Shown here: one piece after another, positions 18,486 through 28,419 of the stretch
How positions within the stretch are numbered: position 1 is the stretch's first letter
Layout: the number at the start of each line of letters is the position of its first letter
From: Oricola indica
GTDB lineage: Bacteria; Pseudomonadota; Alphaproteobacteria; Rhizobiales; Rhizobiaceae
DNA: 64,000 nucleotides
Direction: 5' to 3'
Assembly: GCF_019966595.1 (NCBI RefSeq)
Contig: NZ_JAINFJ010000009.1
Span: forward strand, 62,001 to 126,000
Made by a program: the position numbers and the translations under genes
Notes under the pieces: model-generated
The model's database searches: none
What the model was told of the DNA's origin: nothing
Seen by the model: only the letters and a program-made list of their open reading frames with translations

Positions 18486-18986
18486 TTACGCTCTGCCCGG
18501 CGTCCTGAGCCGCGCACGGACATATTTGCCTGCCGATCGGTAATGGCTTGGCCCCGCCGCCTCTGCCCATCGCCCGGGCGTCCAGTCGTTGTTGGCGCCC
18601 TCCATCGGCCCGCCATAGAGCTCAACGTCGCTCTTCGATGCCATGAATGCCAACAGTTGCTCGTGCCCGTTCTTCAAAAGCGCTTTTGCATCGGCCCAGC
18701 CGAGGGTCGATTGCGCCTCGCGAAGCATGGCGTTGTAGGCTTTCAACTGGTTCCACTTGTAGCCCTCGGCTGGGAAGTGGACCGCTTTTCCCGACTGGCC
18801 GTCACGATACCAGCCCAGAAACAGTTCGATCCAGTGCGCACGATGACCAATCACGTCCTTGATCGAAGTGCCGCCGCCATCCTTTGCGAGCGCGACGGTC
18901 TCTCCGATCTCGTCGATGAGCGCTGTGAGCCTGGCGTATTCCTTGCCGGTTATGGCGATCAGTTGGTCTTTGCTCGTTGCGGCCAT
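18486..18986 (-). CDS. ClbS/DfsB family four-helix protein
   Basis: A 166-residue protein beginning MAATSKDQLIAITGKEYARL, which matches the ClbS/DfsB family (DUF1706, DinB-like four-helix bundle). Conserved pieces are KDVIGHRAHWIELFLGWY, EGYKWNQLKAYNA and WTPGRWAEAAGPSHYRSA. ClbS protects against colibactin by hydrolysing it, but most family members outside colibactin clusters have no known substrate. The start at 18986 has AGGAGA seven bases upstream. The gene stands alone between the thioesterase and pncB genes, and no toxin or nonribosomal peptide cluster is nearby, so a resistance role should not be assumed. Confidence 0.88.
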   Translation of the reverse strand: MAATSKDQLIAITGKEYARLTALIDEIGETVALAKDGGGTSIKDVIGHRAHWIELFLGWYRDGQSGKAVHFPAEGYKWNQLKAYNAMLREAQSTLGWADAKALLKNGHEQLLAFMASKSDVELYGGPMEGANNDWTPGRWAEAAGPSHYRSAGKYVRARLRTPGRA

Positions 18987-19131
18987 GGAGCGTCTCCTCG
19001 TCCTTGAGAGGATCGAGTCACCGTCATGTACCGGCATTGACCAGCGTCAAGTCATGCAGCTCTTTCGCCAGCGCTTCGCTCGCAAACCTGAGAAGATCGC
19101 ATAACCGTGTCGACCGGGGTGGTTCGCCGTG

Positions 19132-20442
19132 TTACACATAGACAGGCTTGTCGACCCGTTCTCCCGCCCCGAAAATCCGAAGATAGCGCTCGATCTCCGC
19201 CGGATCGCCTGTCGCCTTTCTCGGATTGTCCGACAGCTTGACCGCCGGCTTTCCATTGGCTTCGGTGACCTTGCAGACCAGGGAGATGGCGCGAAGCTGG
19301 TCATTGCGGCGCGGCGCGCAATCGACAAAATCATTGGTCAGATTGGTGCCCCAGCCGAAGGCCATGCGCACCTTGCCTTTGAAGTGTTCGTGCGTGCTTA
19401 CGATCGTATCGACATCCAGACCGTCGGAGAAGATCAGGATTTTCTGTGCCGGGTCGCGGCCCTTTTCCCGCCACCAGTCGATGATGCGTTCGCCGCCCTC
19501 GACCGGCGGGGCCGAGTCCGGCCGGAAACCGGTCCAGTCGGCCACCCAGTCGGGCGCGTCCTCGAGAAAAGCCGCGGTTCCGAACGTGTCGGGCAGGACG
19601 ATGCGCAGATTGCCGCCGTAAAGCGCGTTCCAGTCTTCCAGCACCCTGTAATTCGCTTGCGCGATGCCGGCGTCGGTCTCCGCCAGCGCTGCGTAGACCA
19701 TTGGCAGTTCATGCGCATTGGTGCCGACGGCTTCGAGGTCGTTGTCCATCGCGAGAAGCACGTTCGAGGTGCCGGTGAACGCGTCGGGAATGCCCTCCTG
19801 CAAGGCTTGCACGCACCAGCGCTGCCACAGGAAGGAGTGCCGCCGCCGCGTGCCGAAATCCGAGATCGACAGACCATCGAGCGCCTTCAACCGCTCGACC
19901 TTCTCCCACGTCTTCGCCTTGGCGCGTGCATAGAGCACGTCGAGCTCGAACGGGCCCATGCCGCGCATCGCCGCGCGCGAACGCAACTCGTTGACGATGG
20001 CGAGCGCCGGGATCTCCCACATGGTCGTGTGCGTCCACGGCCCGTGGAAATCGAGTTGGAACTGGCCATCCTTCACCGAGATCTCGTAGTCGGGCAGCTG
20101 AAAGTCGGCCAGCCAGGCGAGGAACTCCGGCTCGAAGATCTGCTTGCGCCCGTAGAACGTGTTCCCGGCGAGCCAGATATGCTCCTTCTTGGTCAGCCGG
20201 ACCGACCGTGCGTAATCGAGCTGGTCCCGCAACTCGTCGATGTCGATCTCCTCGGCGAGCCGGATAGACGTCGTTCGGTTGATCAGCGAAAAGGTCGCAT
20301 TCACATCGGCATGCTGCTTCCAGATCATCTGCAGCATCATCAGCTTGTAGAAATCCGTATCGAGCAGCGACCGGACGATCGGATCGAGCTTCCAGGTATG
20401 GTCGTGTACACGCCTTGCGATATCGAGAACGCGAAAAACCAT
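19132..20442 (-). CDS. pncB: Nicotinate phosphoribosyltransferase
   Basis: Converts nicotinate and PRPP to nicotinate mononucleotide in the Preiss-Handler NAD salvage route. The 436-residue length is normal. [13 protein letters not shown] opens the N-terminal domain, [14 protein letters not shown] carries the His that is phosphorylated in the ATP-coupled cycle, and [11 protein letters not shown] and [11 protein letters not shown] lie in the PRPP-binding half. It starts 10 bases after the pncA stop with AGGACGACACG before the ATG. The two genes form a pncA-pncB operon taking nicotinamide to nicotinate to NaMN. Confidence 0.97.
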   Translation of the reverse strand: MVFRVLDIARRVHDHTWKLDPIVRSLLDTDFYKLMMLQMIWKQHADVNATFSLINRTTSIRLAEEIDIDELRDQLDYARSVRLTKKEHIWLAGNTFYGRKQIFEPEFLAWLADFQLPDYEISVKDGQFQLDFHGPWTHTTMWEIPALAIVNELRSRAAMRGMGPFELDVLYARAKAKTWEKVERLKALDGLSISDFGTRRRHSFLWQRWCVQALQEGIPDAFTGTSNVLLAMDNDLEAVGTNAHELPMVYAALAETDAGIAQANYRVLEDWNALYGGNLRIVLPDTFGTAAFLEDAPDWVADWTGFRPDSAPPVEGGERIIDWWREKGRDPAQKILIFSDGLDVDTIVSTHEHFKGKVRMAFGWGTNLTNDFVDCAPRRNDQLRAISLVCKVTEANGKPAVKLSDNPRKATGDPAEIERYLRIFGAGERVDKPVYV

Positions 20443-20451
20443 CGTGTCGTC

Positions 20452-21051
20452 CTAGAGAAGATGCACGCCGGCGGCGCGCATCCGCTCGGTCATCGCCGCG
20501 AGTGACCCGTCCAGGTCGATCGCGCGGCAAGCCTGCATGACAACAGAGGTCTTGAAACCGCAGGTCACCGCGTCAAGCGCCGAGAAGCCGACGCAAAAAT
20601 CTGTCGCCAGCCCGCAAAGCACGACCTCCCCGAACCCCCGCTCTTTCAGGTATCCGGAAAGGCCTGTCGGCGTGTCATGGTCGTTTTCGAAGAAAGCCGA
20701 GTAACTGTCGATCTCCGGTCGGAAACCCTTGCGGATCACGAGTTCCGCCGTCGTCCATTGGAGATCGTCGTGGAATTGGGCGCCTTTTGTCCCCTGCACG
20801 CAGTGGTCTGGCCACAGCGTCTGCGGTCCGTAGGAGGCCTCGATGGTCTCGAAAGGTTGTTTGCCTTCATGCTGTGATGCGAAAGAGGAGTGACCCGCCG
20901 GGTGCCAGTCCTGCGTCAGGATCACGTGGTCGTGGCTGTCGATCAGGTGGTTGACGAGCGGTACGATCTCGTCGCCGCCGCCGACGGCGAGCGCGCCTCC
21001 CGGACAGAAGTCGTTCTGCATGTCGATGACGATCAGCGCCTTGTGCGCCAT
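20452..21051 (-). CDS. pncA: Nicotinamidase/pyrazinamidase
   Basis: A 199-residue cysteine hydrolase that deamidates nicotinamide to nicotinate. The catalytic Asp is in ALIVIDMQNDFCPGGAL, the metal site is DWHPAGHSSFASQH, the catalytic Lys lies in GTKGAQFHDDL, and the nucleophile Cys is in LCGLATDFCVGFSALD. All triad positions are intact. The start at 21051 (MAHKALIVID) is supported by GGGAGG five bases upstream; the open frame extends further but without homology. First gene of the pncA-pncB pair. Confidence 0.97.
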   Translation of the reverse strand: MAHKALIVIDMQNDFCPGGALAVGGGDEIVPLVNHLIDSHDHVILTQDWHPAGHSSFASQHEGKQPFETIEASYGPQTLWPDHCVQGTKGAQFHDDLQWTTAELVIRKGFRPEIDSYSAFFENDHDTPTGLSGYLKERGFGEVVLCGLATDFCVGFSALDAVTCGFKTSVVMQACRAIDLDGSLAAMTERMRAAGVHLL

Positions 21052-21244
21052 GGCGGCCTCCCTTTGCCGGTGGCGGTTGCCAAACGAATAGGACACGTAA
21101 AGAATAATGAAAAGACCGGCCGGCGCATCGCCGTCCGAAACCGCCGGCATGATGGCCTATTCCCTCGAATTTGCGGGTTTTCCCGAACGAATTGGTAATG
21201 CGGCGACCTGATAATGCAGCGCAACAAAATTCGCACCGAGATAC

Positions 21245-21847
21245 ATGCGCAGCAACCATCCCGATCTCTTTCTTGCCGTCGACACCAATGGACGTGCGGC
21301 CCGGTTCCTGTCGACACGTGCGACGATTGCCGCGGCGATCATCGGCCTGTTTCTCGCCGTCGGCGGCGGCACCTGGGCGGTGCTCGCCTCACATGATCCG
21401 GAACGGCGCGGGTCGGGGGCGGTCGAGGAACCGGTTTTCTTCACCAGTTCCGTCAGTCGCGAAAGCAGCCAGGGCTTCGACTTCTACGAGGGAATCGAAC
21501 CGAGACCGATGGATATCTGCCGCGGGCGGCAATCCGAGAACTGCACAATCGACGGCAACACTTTCTGGCTGAACGGCGTGCGCTTCCGTCTCGCCAATGC
21601 GGCCGTCCCTCGGGCGGAAGGTCGCTGCATGCGTGAAGCGGCGCTCGGCCGCGAGGCCGTCGAGACGCTGAAGCAATTGCTGGATGGCCGCACGATCGAG
21701 ATCCGCAGCAAGGGCCGCGACAGACAGGCCCGAATCCTTGCCGTTGTCGAAACGCCCGATGGCGATGTCGGCCGCAATCTCGTCCGCTTCGGCGTCGCGG
21801 TTCCATGGAAGGGCCGCGAGGAGCCGCGCGAGACCTGGTGCGAGTAG
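21245..21847 (+). CDS. SNase-like protein with degenerate active site, membrane-anchored
   Basis: A 200-residue protein with one predicted N-terminal transmembrane helix (about 25-50, ATIAAAIIGLFLAVGGGTWAVL) and a C-terminal staphylococcal nuclease-like domain. Aligned to the paralogue at 22297, the Ca-binding and catalytic acidic positions are lost: DGNTFWL replaces DCDTIWL, and NAAVPRAEGRC replaces NIDAPEVKGRC. Thus the second Asp is Ala and the catalytic Glu is Arg. The arginine in the DRQARILAV block remains. It is probably not an active nuclease and may bind nucleic acid or protein. No clear ribosome binding site is seen. It is separated from its paralogue by remnants on the minus strand. 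Confidence 0.8.
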   Translation: MRSNHPDLFLAVDTNGRAARFLSTRATIAAAIIGLFLAVGGGTWAVLASHDPERRGSGAVEEPVFFTSSVSRESSQGFDFYEGIEPRPMDICRGRQSENCTIDGNTFWLNGVRFRLANAAVPRAEGRCMREAALGREAVETLKQLLDGRTIEIRSKGRDRQARILAVVETPDGDVGRNLVRFGVAVPWKGREEPRETWCE

Positions 21848-21851
21848 ACCC

Positions 21852-22020
21852 TTATCCGGGTTTGCCTTTCTCAAGGAGCGGGCCAACCACCTCGATTCGG
21901 TTCGTCCAGACATAACCGTCGAATCCATCCGGTATCTGTCGAAGTTCCGCCTCGCTATCGATGCCGTGTTTCGTGGTCGAATTAAGGTATTCGACGGCTA
22001 CGCCCAACAGGCCCGCACCT
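21852..22020 (-). pseudogene. C-terminal fragment of an unidentified protein (GDPD-like?)
   Basis: The minus-strand frame ending at the TAA 21852-21854 encodes GVAVEYLNSTTKHGIDSE, then AELRQIPDGFDGYVWTNRIE and a short tail. It looks like a real protein C-terminus, reminiscent of glycerophosphodiester phosphodiesterase ends, but it has no start codon or N-terminal part. It lies in a different frame just after the DUF2267 remnant. The boundary at 22020 is approximate and the family is a guess. Confidence 0.4.
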
Positions 22021-22171
22021 CTTCCGGCAACCCCGCCGGAATCCGTTCGAAATCCTCCCCGTTCACATGCCGCCTGAGCGCCGACGCGACGGTCCCGAGC
22101 GCTTCCTTCGCATCCGCCATGAAGGCGTCGAAGTCGCGCGAGGCGGTGAAATACTCCTGGGGTATCGGCAC
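21998..22171 (-). pseudogene. Internally deleted DUF2267 gene (57-codon remnant)
   Basis: Reading from a GTG at 22171, the 57 codons join the typical DUF2267 N-terminus (VPIPQEYFTASRDFDAFMAD followed by AKEALG) directly to the typical DUF2267 C-terminus (TVASALRRHVNGEDFERI, then a short tail ending RACW). Intact family members are roughly 130 residues or more, so about 75 residues are missing in frame. An in-frame stop lies just upstream of the GTG. Function is doubtful; the start codon and ribosome binding site are weak. The region between the two SNase-like genes holds only this remnant and the neighbouring fragment. Confidence 0.6.
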
Positions 22172-22296
22172 ATGTCCCGTCTAGGCCACAGGCCTATGTC
22201 CGGCAATGCCGCGAAGCTGACCCGCCGGTCGCTTGAACGAAAAAGTAAGACCTCGGCCCGCAGGCTCGCATCACGATTCGAACCGGAACGCGTGCC

Positions 22297-22872
22297 ATGG
22301 CCACCATCGACGCAAAACGCGGAAACGCCACCTCCCGCTCGCGGTCCAGCAGTCGCCTGCCGTGGCGCACGGCGCTTTTGCTGGTCGCCTGCTTCTCCAT
22401 TGGCGCGGGCGTTGCGGTGATGCTGCGCCATGTGGACGGTATCGAACTCTCGCGCGTGGGCGCGCTTGTCGACCACATGACCACCAGCGCCTATACGCCT
22501 TCCGCACCGCCGGATTTCTCCGCCACGGTAGCGCCGCGCGCCATGCCGATTTGTGGCGTGGGCCGCGGGGTCGATTGCGACACGATTTGGCTCGCCGGCG
22601 AAAAGATCAGGCTCGTCAATATCGATGCGCCCGAGGTGAAGGGCCGCTGTCGCGCGGAAACGCAGCGCGCTGCTGCCGCCACGCGCGCACTCGCGCGCCT
22701 GCTCGACGGCCAGCCGATCCGCATCGTCCGGCAGGGACAGGACCGCTATGGCCGCACACTGGCCGCGATTGCGACATCCGCCGGCGATGCCGGCGCGCTG
22801 CTTGTCAGCAATGGCCTCGCCGTCTCGTGGCGCGGCCGCCGCGAGCCGGTGGGAACCTGGTGCGGAGCCTGA
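22297..22872 (+). CDS. Thermonuclease (SNase-like) family protein, membrane-anchored
   Basis: A 191-residue protein with an N-terminal hydrophobic anchor (TALLLVACFSIGAGVAVML, about residues 26-44) and a periplasmic SNase-like domain. The catalytic set appears intact: Asp in DCDTIWL, Arg in KIRLVNIDAPE, Asp and Glu in NIDAPE, and the second Arg in DRYGRTLAAI. Four cysteines in the mature part may form disulfides. It is a paralogue of the degenerate protein at 21245. The start was chosen at MATIDAKRG; no strong Shine-Dalgarno precedes it. It likely cleaves extracytoplasmic nucleic acid, but this is family inference. Confidence 0.85.
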   Translation: MATIDAKRGNATSRSRSSSRLPWRTALLLVACFSIGAGVAVMLRHVDGIELSRVGALVDHMTTSAYTPSAPPDFSATVAPRAMPICGVGRGVDCDTIWLAGEKIRLVNIDAPEVKGRCRAETQRAAAATRALARLLDGQPIRIVRQGQDRYGRTLAAIATSAGDAGALLVSNGLAVSWRGRREPVGTWCGA

Positions 22873-22935
22873 AGCGGAACCTTTCGCCAGGCTCGCCGGT
22901 TATGGACACACGTTCCACCAAGCCGGGAGACCGCT

Positions 22936-23625
22936 ATGCGCCGCACATCCTTCTTGATCGTCATCGCCGCCACGACCGCTTTGGCCGCCCCGGCCAACGC
23001 CCGCTCCACATGCGGCTTCATTGAGGAAATGCAGCCGGGCGAGACGCTTGAACAGCTTGCCGAGCGCTGTGGCACCGAGCCGGGGGAAATCCTGCGCGTC
23101 AACGACGCCGATACGGTTGCCGACCTTCCCGAAGGCAAACTGAAAATGCCAGTCTTCGAAGAGGATGCAGTCGATGATTTCCTTGGCAGGGCGCGGATGG
23201 CCATGGATGATGCCGGACGGAACATCCGGGATGCGGCCAATTCAGCCGGCAAGACCGTCTCCGACTATCTGGCTGACACGCCGGATTTCAGTCGCGAGAT
23301 CGCCGAGTTCGGCGATCGCATCGGCTTGCCTGGCGTCGATGCCCAGCCGTCGCGCGGTCCCGAAGTCGACGTCGAGAAAAAGGATGACGGCAAGTTCGAG
23401 GTCGAGGCGTCCGGCCTTCCCGGGAACAAGGACGTCAGGATCGGCCTTCGCCGCGGCGACAGCCTGACCATGCTGGATACGGTCGAGACCGACGCTGCCG
23501 GCAAGCTTTCGGCCGAAATCGAAGTCCCCGCCAAAACCGTCGAGGCAGGCGGCGACGCGGTCATCGTGGTCGAGACGGCCGACGAGCGCGTGCGGCTCGT
23601 CTCGGATGTTCTGGCGCTCGACTAG
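22936..23625 (+). CDS. Secreted protein with LysM-like N-terminal region
   Basis: A 229-residue protein with a signal peptide (MRRTSFLIVIAATTALAAPANA). It is followed by a LysM-like stretch, MQPGETLEQLAERCG, and then EILRVNDADTVADLPEGKL. A Cys-framed loop (Cys26 to Cys45) fits this domain. The rest is acidic and low in recognisable motifs, ending in a probable beta-sandwich from about residue 145 (FEVEASGLPGNKDVRIGLRR). It probably binds peptidoglycan in the periplasm. GGGAGACCGCT provides the ribosome binding site at the chosen ATG. The function of the C-terminal part is unknown. Confidence 0.75.
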   Translation: MRRTSFLIVIAATTALAAPANARSTCGFIEEMQPGETLEQLAERCGTEPGEILRVNDADTVADLPEGKLKMPVFEEDAVDDFLGRARMAMDDAGRNIRDAANSAGKTVSDYLADTPDFSREIAEFGDRIGLPGVDAQPSRGPEVDVEKKDDGKFEVEASGLPGNKDVRIGLRRGDSLTMLDTVETDAAGKLSAEIEVPAKTVEAGGDAVIVVETADERVRLVSDVLALD

Positions 23626-23634
23626 GGCAAGCCC

Positions 23635-23907
23635 CTAGTGCAGCACGATCTCGCCGTCCACGCGGCGAAACTCGCCGGGCTTGATCAGCCTTTGGTGCGA
23701 GTAGCGCACAGAATGCAGCGGGCCGTCGAGATTGTTCTCCCAGAAATCGAGAAATCCGTACATCTGTGGAAACTCCGGAGCCAGGTCGTAGTCCTGCCAG
23801 ACATAGGTCTGCAGGATGCCCGGATGGTCCGGCATGCGATAGAGGATATGGGCTGTTGTCAGCCCGTAGCCTTCCAGTTGCAATTCGAAAGCGCTCTTGC
23901 CTTGCAT
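23635..23907 (-). CDS. usg: Usg family protein
   Basis: A 90-residue protein matching the small alphaproteobacterial Usg family in nearly its whole length: ELQLEGYGLTTAHILYRMPD, TYVWQDYDLAPEFPQMYGFL, DFWENNLDGPLHSVRYSHQR and LIKPGEFRRVDGE. The molecular role is not established; the name comes from its position near tryptophan biosynthesis genes in other bacteria. The start at 23907 follows AAGGAG with six-base spacing; an open frame upstream shows no similarity. It is divergent from groES with a 254-base gap. Confidence 0.9.
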   Translation of the reverse strand: MQGKSAFELQLEGYGLTTAHILYRMPDHPGILQTYVWQDYDLAPEFPQMYGFLDFWENNLDGPLHSVRYSHQRLIKPGEFRRVDGEIVLH

Positions 23908-23980
23908 TGCCACTCCTTTTCGGACTATTGCACCGAAGAACGCTACGAAAAAATCTGATTCTGTCAATAATATCAGCTTG

Positions 23981-24007
23981 TTAGCAGCCCATACGGGCGA
24001 GTGCTGA
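23981..24007 (+). promoter_or_regulatory. CIRCE element (HrcA operator) of groES-groEL
   Basis: TTAGCAGCC, nine bases, GAGTGCTGA. This matches the CIRCE consensus TTAGCACTC-N9-GAGTGCTAA at 7 of 9 left and 8 of 9 right positions with the exact 9-base spacer. It lies 155 bases before groES, consistent with HrcA repression of the chaperonin operon. Confidence 0.9.
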
Positions 24008-24161
24008 TTTTTTCTTTCGCTCCTCTTGAATCCGAAAATATCCGAAACCAGATTTCCGGCGCGCGAAGCCGCGATCCGGATCGCGCGCCAGCCGCCGGTT
24101 CGAAGGGAACGGCGGCCGGCGGAACTCTCTTCAACATCGTTTGTCCAGGAGGAAAACACGC

Positions 24162-24476
24162 ATGAAGTTCCGTCCATTGCATGACCGCATTCTGGTCCGC
24201 CGCATCGAAGCCGAGGAAAAGACGGCCGGGGGAATCATCATTCCCGATACAGCCAAGGAAAAGCCGTCCGAGGGCGAGGTTGTCGCTGTGGGCTCCGGCG
24301 CGCGCGACGAGAAGGGCGCGATCCAGCCGCTAGACGTTCAGGTTGGCGACCGCATCCTGTTCGGCAAATGGTCCGGCACCGAGATCAAGCTCGAAGGCAC
24401 GGATTACCTGATCATGAAGGAATCCGACGTCATGGGCGTCATCGAGGCCGAAGCCGCGGCGAAAAAGGCCGCCTGA
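24162..24476 (+). CDS. groES: Co-chaperonin GroES
   Basis: A 104-residue 10-kDa chaperonin that caps the GroEL ring. It has the conserved [20 protein letters not shown] opening, the mobile loop [18 protein letters not shown] and the C-terminal [13 protein letters not shown]. The start at 24162 has the ribosome binding site AGGAGG. It is followed by groEL after 21 bases in one operon. An imperfect CIRCE element upstream indicates HrcA control. Confidence 0.98.
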   Translation: MKFRPLHDRILVRRIEAEEKTAGGIIIPDTAKEKPSEGEVVAVGSGARDEKGAIQPLDVQVGDRILFGKWSGTEIKLEGTDYLIMKESDVMGVIEAEAAAKKAA

Positions 24477-24482
24477 GCGTAA

Positions 24483-26126
<1,644 letters not shown>

Positions 26127-26156
26127 TCCGGCCTCAAAGCCTCTGACAGACAATCG

Positions 26157-26185
26157 ACCCGCGGGAACCTTCCCGCGGGTTTTTT
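26157..26185 (+). terminator. Intrinsic terminator of groES-groEL
   Basis: Perfect inverted repeat ACCCGCGGGA (26157-26166) with TCCCGCGGGT (26171-26180), a four-base loop and a six-T run at 26180-26185. Textbook Rho-independent structure placed 30 bases after the groEL stop. Confidence 0.93.
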
Positions 26186-26283
26186 GTTGCACTGCGGTAG
26201 ACTTGCCCTAGCTCAAGGACAAGAATGAGCCTCTCGCGCGCTTTGCGGCGCGGCCACGCCATTACAAACCGCTGCAAGGATCG

Positions 26284-27429
26284 ATGCCGGAAGAGATCGT
26301 CGAAACCGCCGAAGAAGCCATAGTCGACACCTATATGCTGGCGTCCCTCTGGGCATGGCCGCTCATACTGCTTGCCGTTGCGATCTTCGTCGGATGGGCC
26401 GTCCATGCGCTTCTGTGGCGAGCTCTCGCGCGCATGCTGCGCCGCAGTTCATGGTGGCGGCAGGCGATCGGCCGTGCGCGCAGTCCCGCCCGCCTCGCCA
26501 TCATTCTGCTCGCTGTTTCGGTGGCGGTCTCCGCCTCCGGCTTGCCGATGGAGTTCAAGGGCGCGGTCTCCAGGACGATCTCGGTCATCATGATCGGGCT
26601 GATCGGCTGGACGGCGATCCTGCTGACCAATCTCTTCACCGACCGGTTGATGCGCGGCCATCGCCTTGAAACGGAAGATGGCGAGGACAACGTCCATGGC
26701 CGCAAGGTCGTGACGCAGGTCCGCGTGCTGCGTCGAACAGCCAACATCCTGATTTTCATCATCGCCGCCGCCTCCGTGCTTTTGACCTTCGACAGCGTTC
26801 GCCAATATGGCGTCAGCCTGTTCGCCTCCGCCGGTGTTGCCGGCCTTGCCGTCGGCTTCGCCGCCCGCCCGGTCCTTGCCAACCTGATCGCCGGCGTCCA
26901 GATCGCGCTCACCCAGCCAATCCGGCTGGAGGATGTCGTCATCGTCGAGGGCGAGTGGGGCTGGATCGAGGAAATCGGCGCGACCTATGTGGTCGTGCGT
27001 ATCTGGGACTGGCGGCGCATGGTCGTGCCGCTGTCCTACTTCATCGAGAAGCCGTTCGAGAACTGGACCCGCGAAGGGACCTCGATCATCGGGGCGGTCA
27101 CCTGGCATGTCGATTACTCGGTGCCGGTGGAGATACTGCGCGCGAAGCTCATCGAATTCGTGGAGTCTTCGTCGCTCTGGGACGGGCAGGTCGCCAAGAT
27201 GCACATGACCGATGCGAACGACAAGACGATCGTCGTGCGTGGCATCATGAGCGCACGCAACTCGATCGCCACTTGGGAACTGCGCTGCGAGATCCGTGAA
27301 AAGCTGATCGCCTGGCTGCAGGCCGAATATCCGCAGGCCCTGCCGCGCTTCCGCGCCGAGATCTCCCGGTCGGGCACCGAGGAATATCGGGAAGATATTC
27401 CCGATGGCGCCCGCGCTCCGGTCTCCTAG
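26284..27429 (+). CDS. MscS-family mechanosensitive ion channel protein
   Basis: A 381-residue membrane protein with about four to five hydrophobic segments in the first 200 residues. The pore-lining helix (GVSLFASAGVAGLAVGFAAR) is typical of small-conductance MscS channels. It is followed by the beta domain with IRLEDVVIVEGEWGWIEEIG and the cytoplasmic C-terminal part. It releases solutes on hypo-osmotic shock. AAGGATCG precedes the ATG at 26284. Its end overlaps the convergent ChaN-like gene by four bases. Confidence 0.93.
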   Translation: MPEEIVETAEEAIVDTYMLASLWAWPLILLAVAIFVGWAVHALLWRALARMLRRSSWWRQAIGRARSPARLAIILLAVSVAVSASGLPMEFKGAVSRTISVIMIGLIGWTAILLTNLFTDRLMRGHRLETEDGEDNVHGRKVVTQVRVLRRTANILIFIIAAASVLLTFDSVRQYGVSLFASAGVAGLAVGFAARPVLANLIAGVQIALTQPIRLEDVVIVEGEWGWIEEIGATYVVVRIWDWRRMVVPLSYFIEKPFENWTREGTSIIGAVTWHVDYSVPVEILRAKLIEFVESSSLWDGQVAKMHMTDANDKTIVVRGIMSARNSIATWELRCEIREKLIAWLQAEYPQALPRFRAEISRSGTEEYREDIPDGARAPVS

Positions 27430-28337
27430 TTCTTGTCCAGTTGCTCTTCCAGGTCCGCGCAATGGTCGCGCGTTTCGCTGCGCTCCGTGAAGCGGATGAA
27501 GTCGAAGGGCAGGCCTTCGCCCTCTATGTCTTCATAGTCGGCGAAGCGCTGTGCGTCCTCCGTCACCTCGAATAATCCTATCGAGACAGTGTCAGTATTT
27601 GGCGCCTTTGTTTGCAGGATGAACGGCACGCCCCAGTCGCTGCGTACATGGCCCGCACCCGCGATCAGGACCGCACCGTCGCTGCGCCCGGCGTCCAGCA
27701 TTGCCGTTGCCATGGACAGGTCGCGGGCAAGCTGGACGTCGATCATCGGCGCGATCGCCTCTTCGGGCAGCAGATCGCAATGGGCGGCCATCAATTCCTC
27801 TGCCAGCCCTGCGCGCGTTTCCTCGGGATAGGTGACGTCCGATTCAATGGTAAGAGATTGCTTTCCAATGTCGCGGATCACGCTGCGGTCCAGATCGCCG
27901 GCGACAAGGGGGAGGTCGAGTTCCAGCGCGCCTTCGACGATCGGGCGGTAGATGGCCCAGTCCGGCCAGCCGCGTTTCGTCCAGCGCAGTTCCGCGCCAA
28001 GTGCGTCGAGGTCTGGCGCGGGCGCTGCCATCGCCGCGTCGAGAACCGGTTGCAGGCTTTTCGGAACCATCTCGAACACCACCGCCGGCTCGCGGCCGGC
28101 CTCCGCCATGGTGCGGATGATGTCCGCCTGGATCGTGTGATGCACCGAATTGGTGTGGATTTCGCCGACAAGCACGAAATCCGCAGCGATCGCCCGCGCC
28201 TCGATATCCGCGTAAGTCGTCTTCGACCCGTCGCCGGTCCATGCGGTGCCGTCCAGGGGATGGCTCCAGGCCGTCGTGTGAAACGCCGTCAGGCAGCCCA
28301 TTATGACTGCAGCCGAAAGCACGGGGCGTATGGGCAT
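27426..28337 (-). CDS. ChaN-like iron/heme-regulated protein
   Basis: A 303-residue secreted protein with a signal peptide ending near TTAWSHP. The ChaN family core is clear: DFVLVGEIHTNSVHHTIQAD, VVFEMVPKSLQ and, near the C-terminus, GAVLIAGAGHVRSDWGVP. These carry the His and Glu residues around the heme or metal site. ChaN proteins are linked to heme/iron handling; the exact activity is unproven. I chose the ATG at 28337, which has AGGAG five bases upstream, over the GTG at 28343. No lipobox cysteine is seen at the signal end, so it is probably soluble. Confidence 0.85.
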   Translation of the reverse strand: MPIRPVLSAAVIMGCLTAFHTTAWSHPLDGTAWTGDGSKTTYADIEARAIAADFVLVGEIHTNSVHHTIQADIIRTMAEAGREPAVVFEMVPKSLQPVLDAAMAAPAPDLDALGAELRWTKRGWPDWAIYRPIVEGALELDLPLVAGDLDRSVIRDIGKQSLTIESDVTYPEETRAGLAEELMAAHCDLLPEEAIAPMIDVQLARDLSMATAMLDAGRSDGAVLIAGAGHVRSDWGVPFILQTKAPNTDTVSIGLFEVTEDAQRFADYEDIEGEGLPFDFIRFTERSETRDHCADLEEQLDKN

Positions 28338-28419
28338 GATCACTCCTATCGTGGTCCTGTCGCGATGCTTGTCGAAGCAATCTGGAAAACAAGTGCCACA
28401 TGTTCAAGTGGCCGTAACG

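Noticed and set aside
24025-24055. CTTGAA followed by CCAGATTT before groES, a possible heat-shock sigma-32 promoter
   Set aside because: The -10 part matches poorly to the usual CCCCATNT; the CIRCE element already explains heat-shock control.
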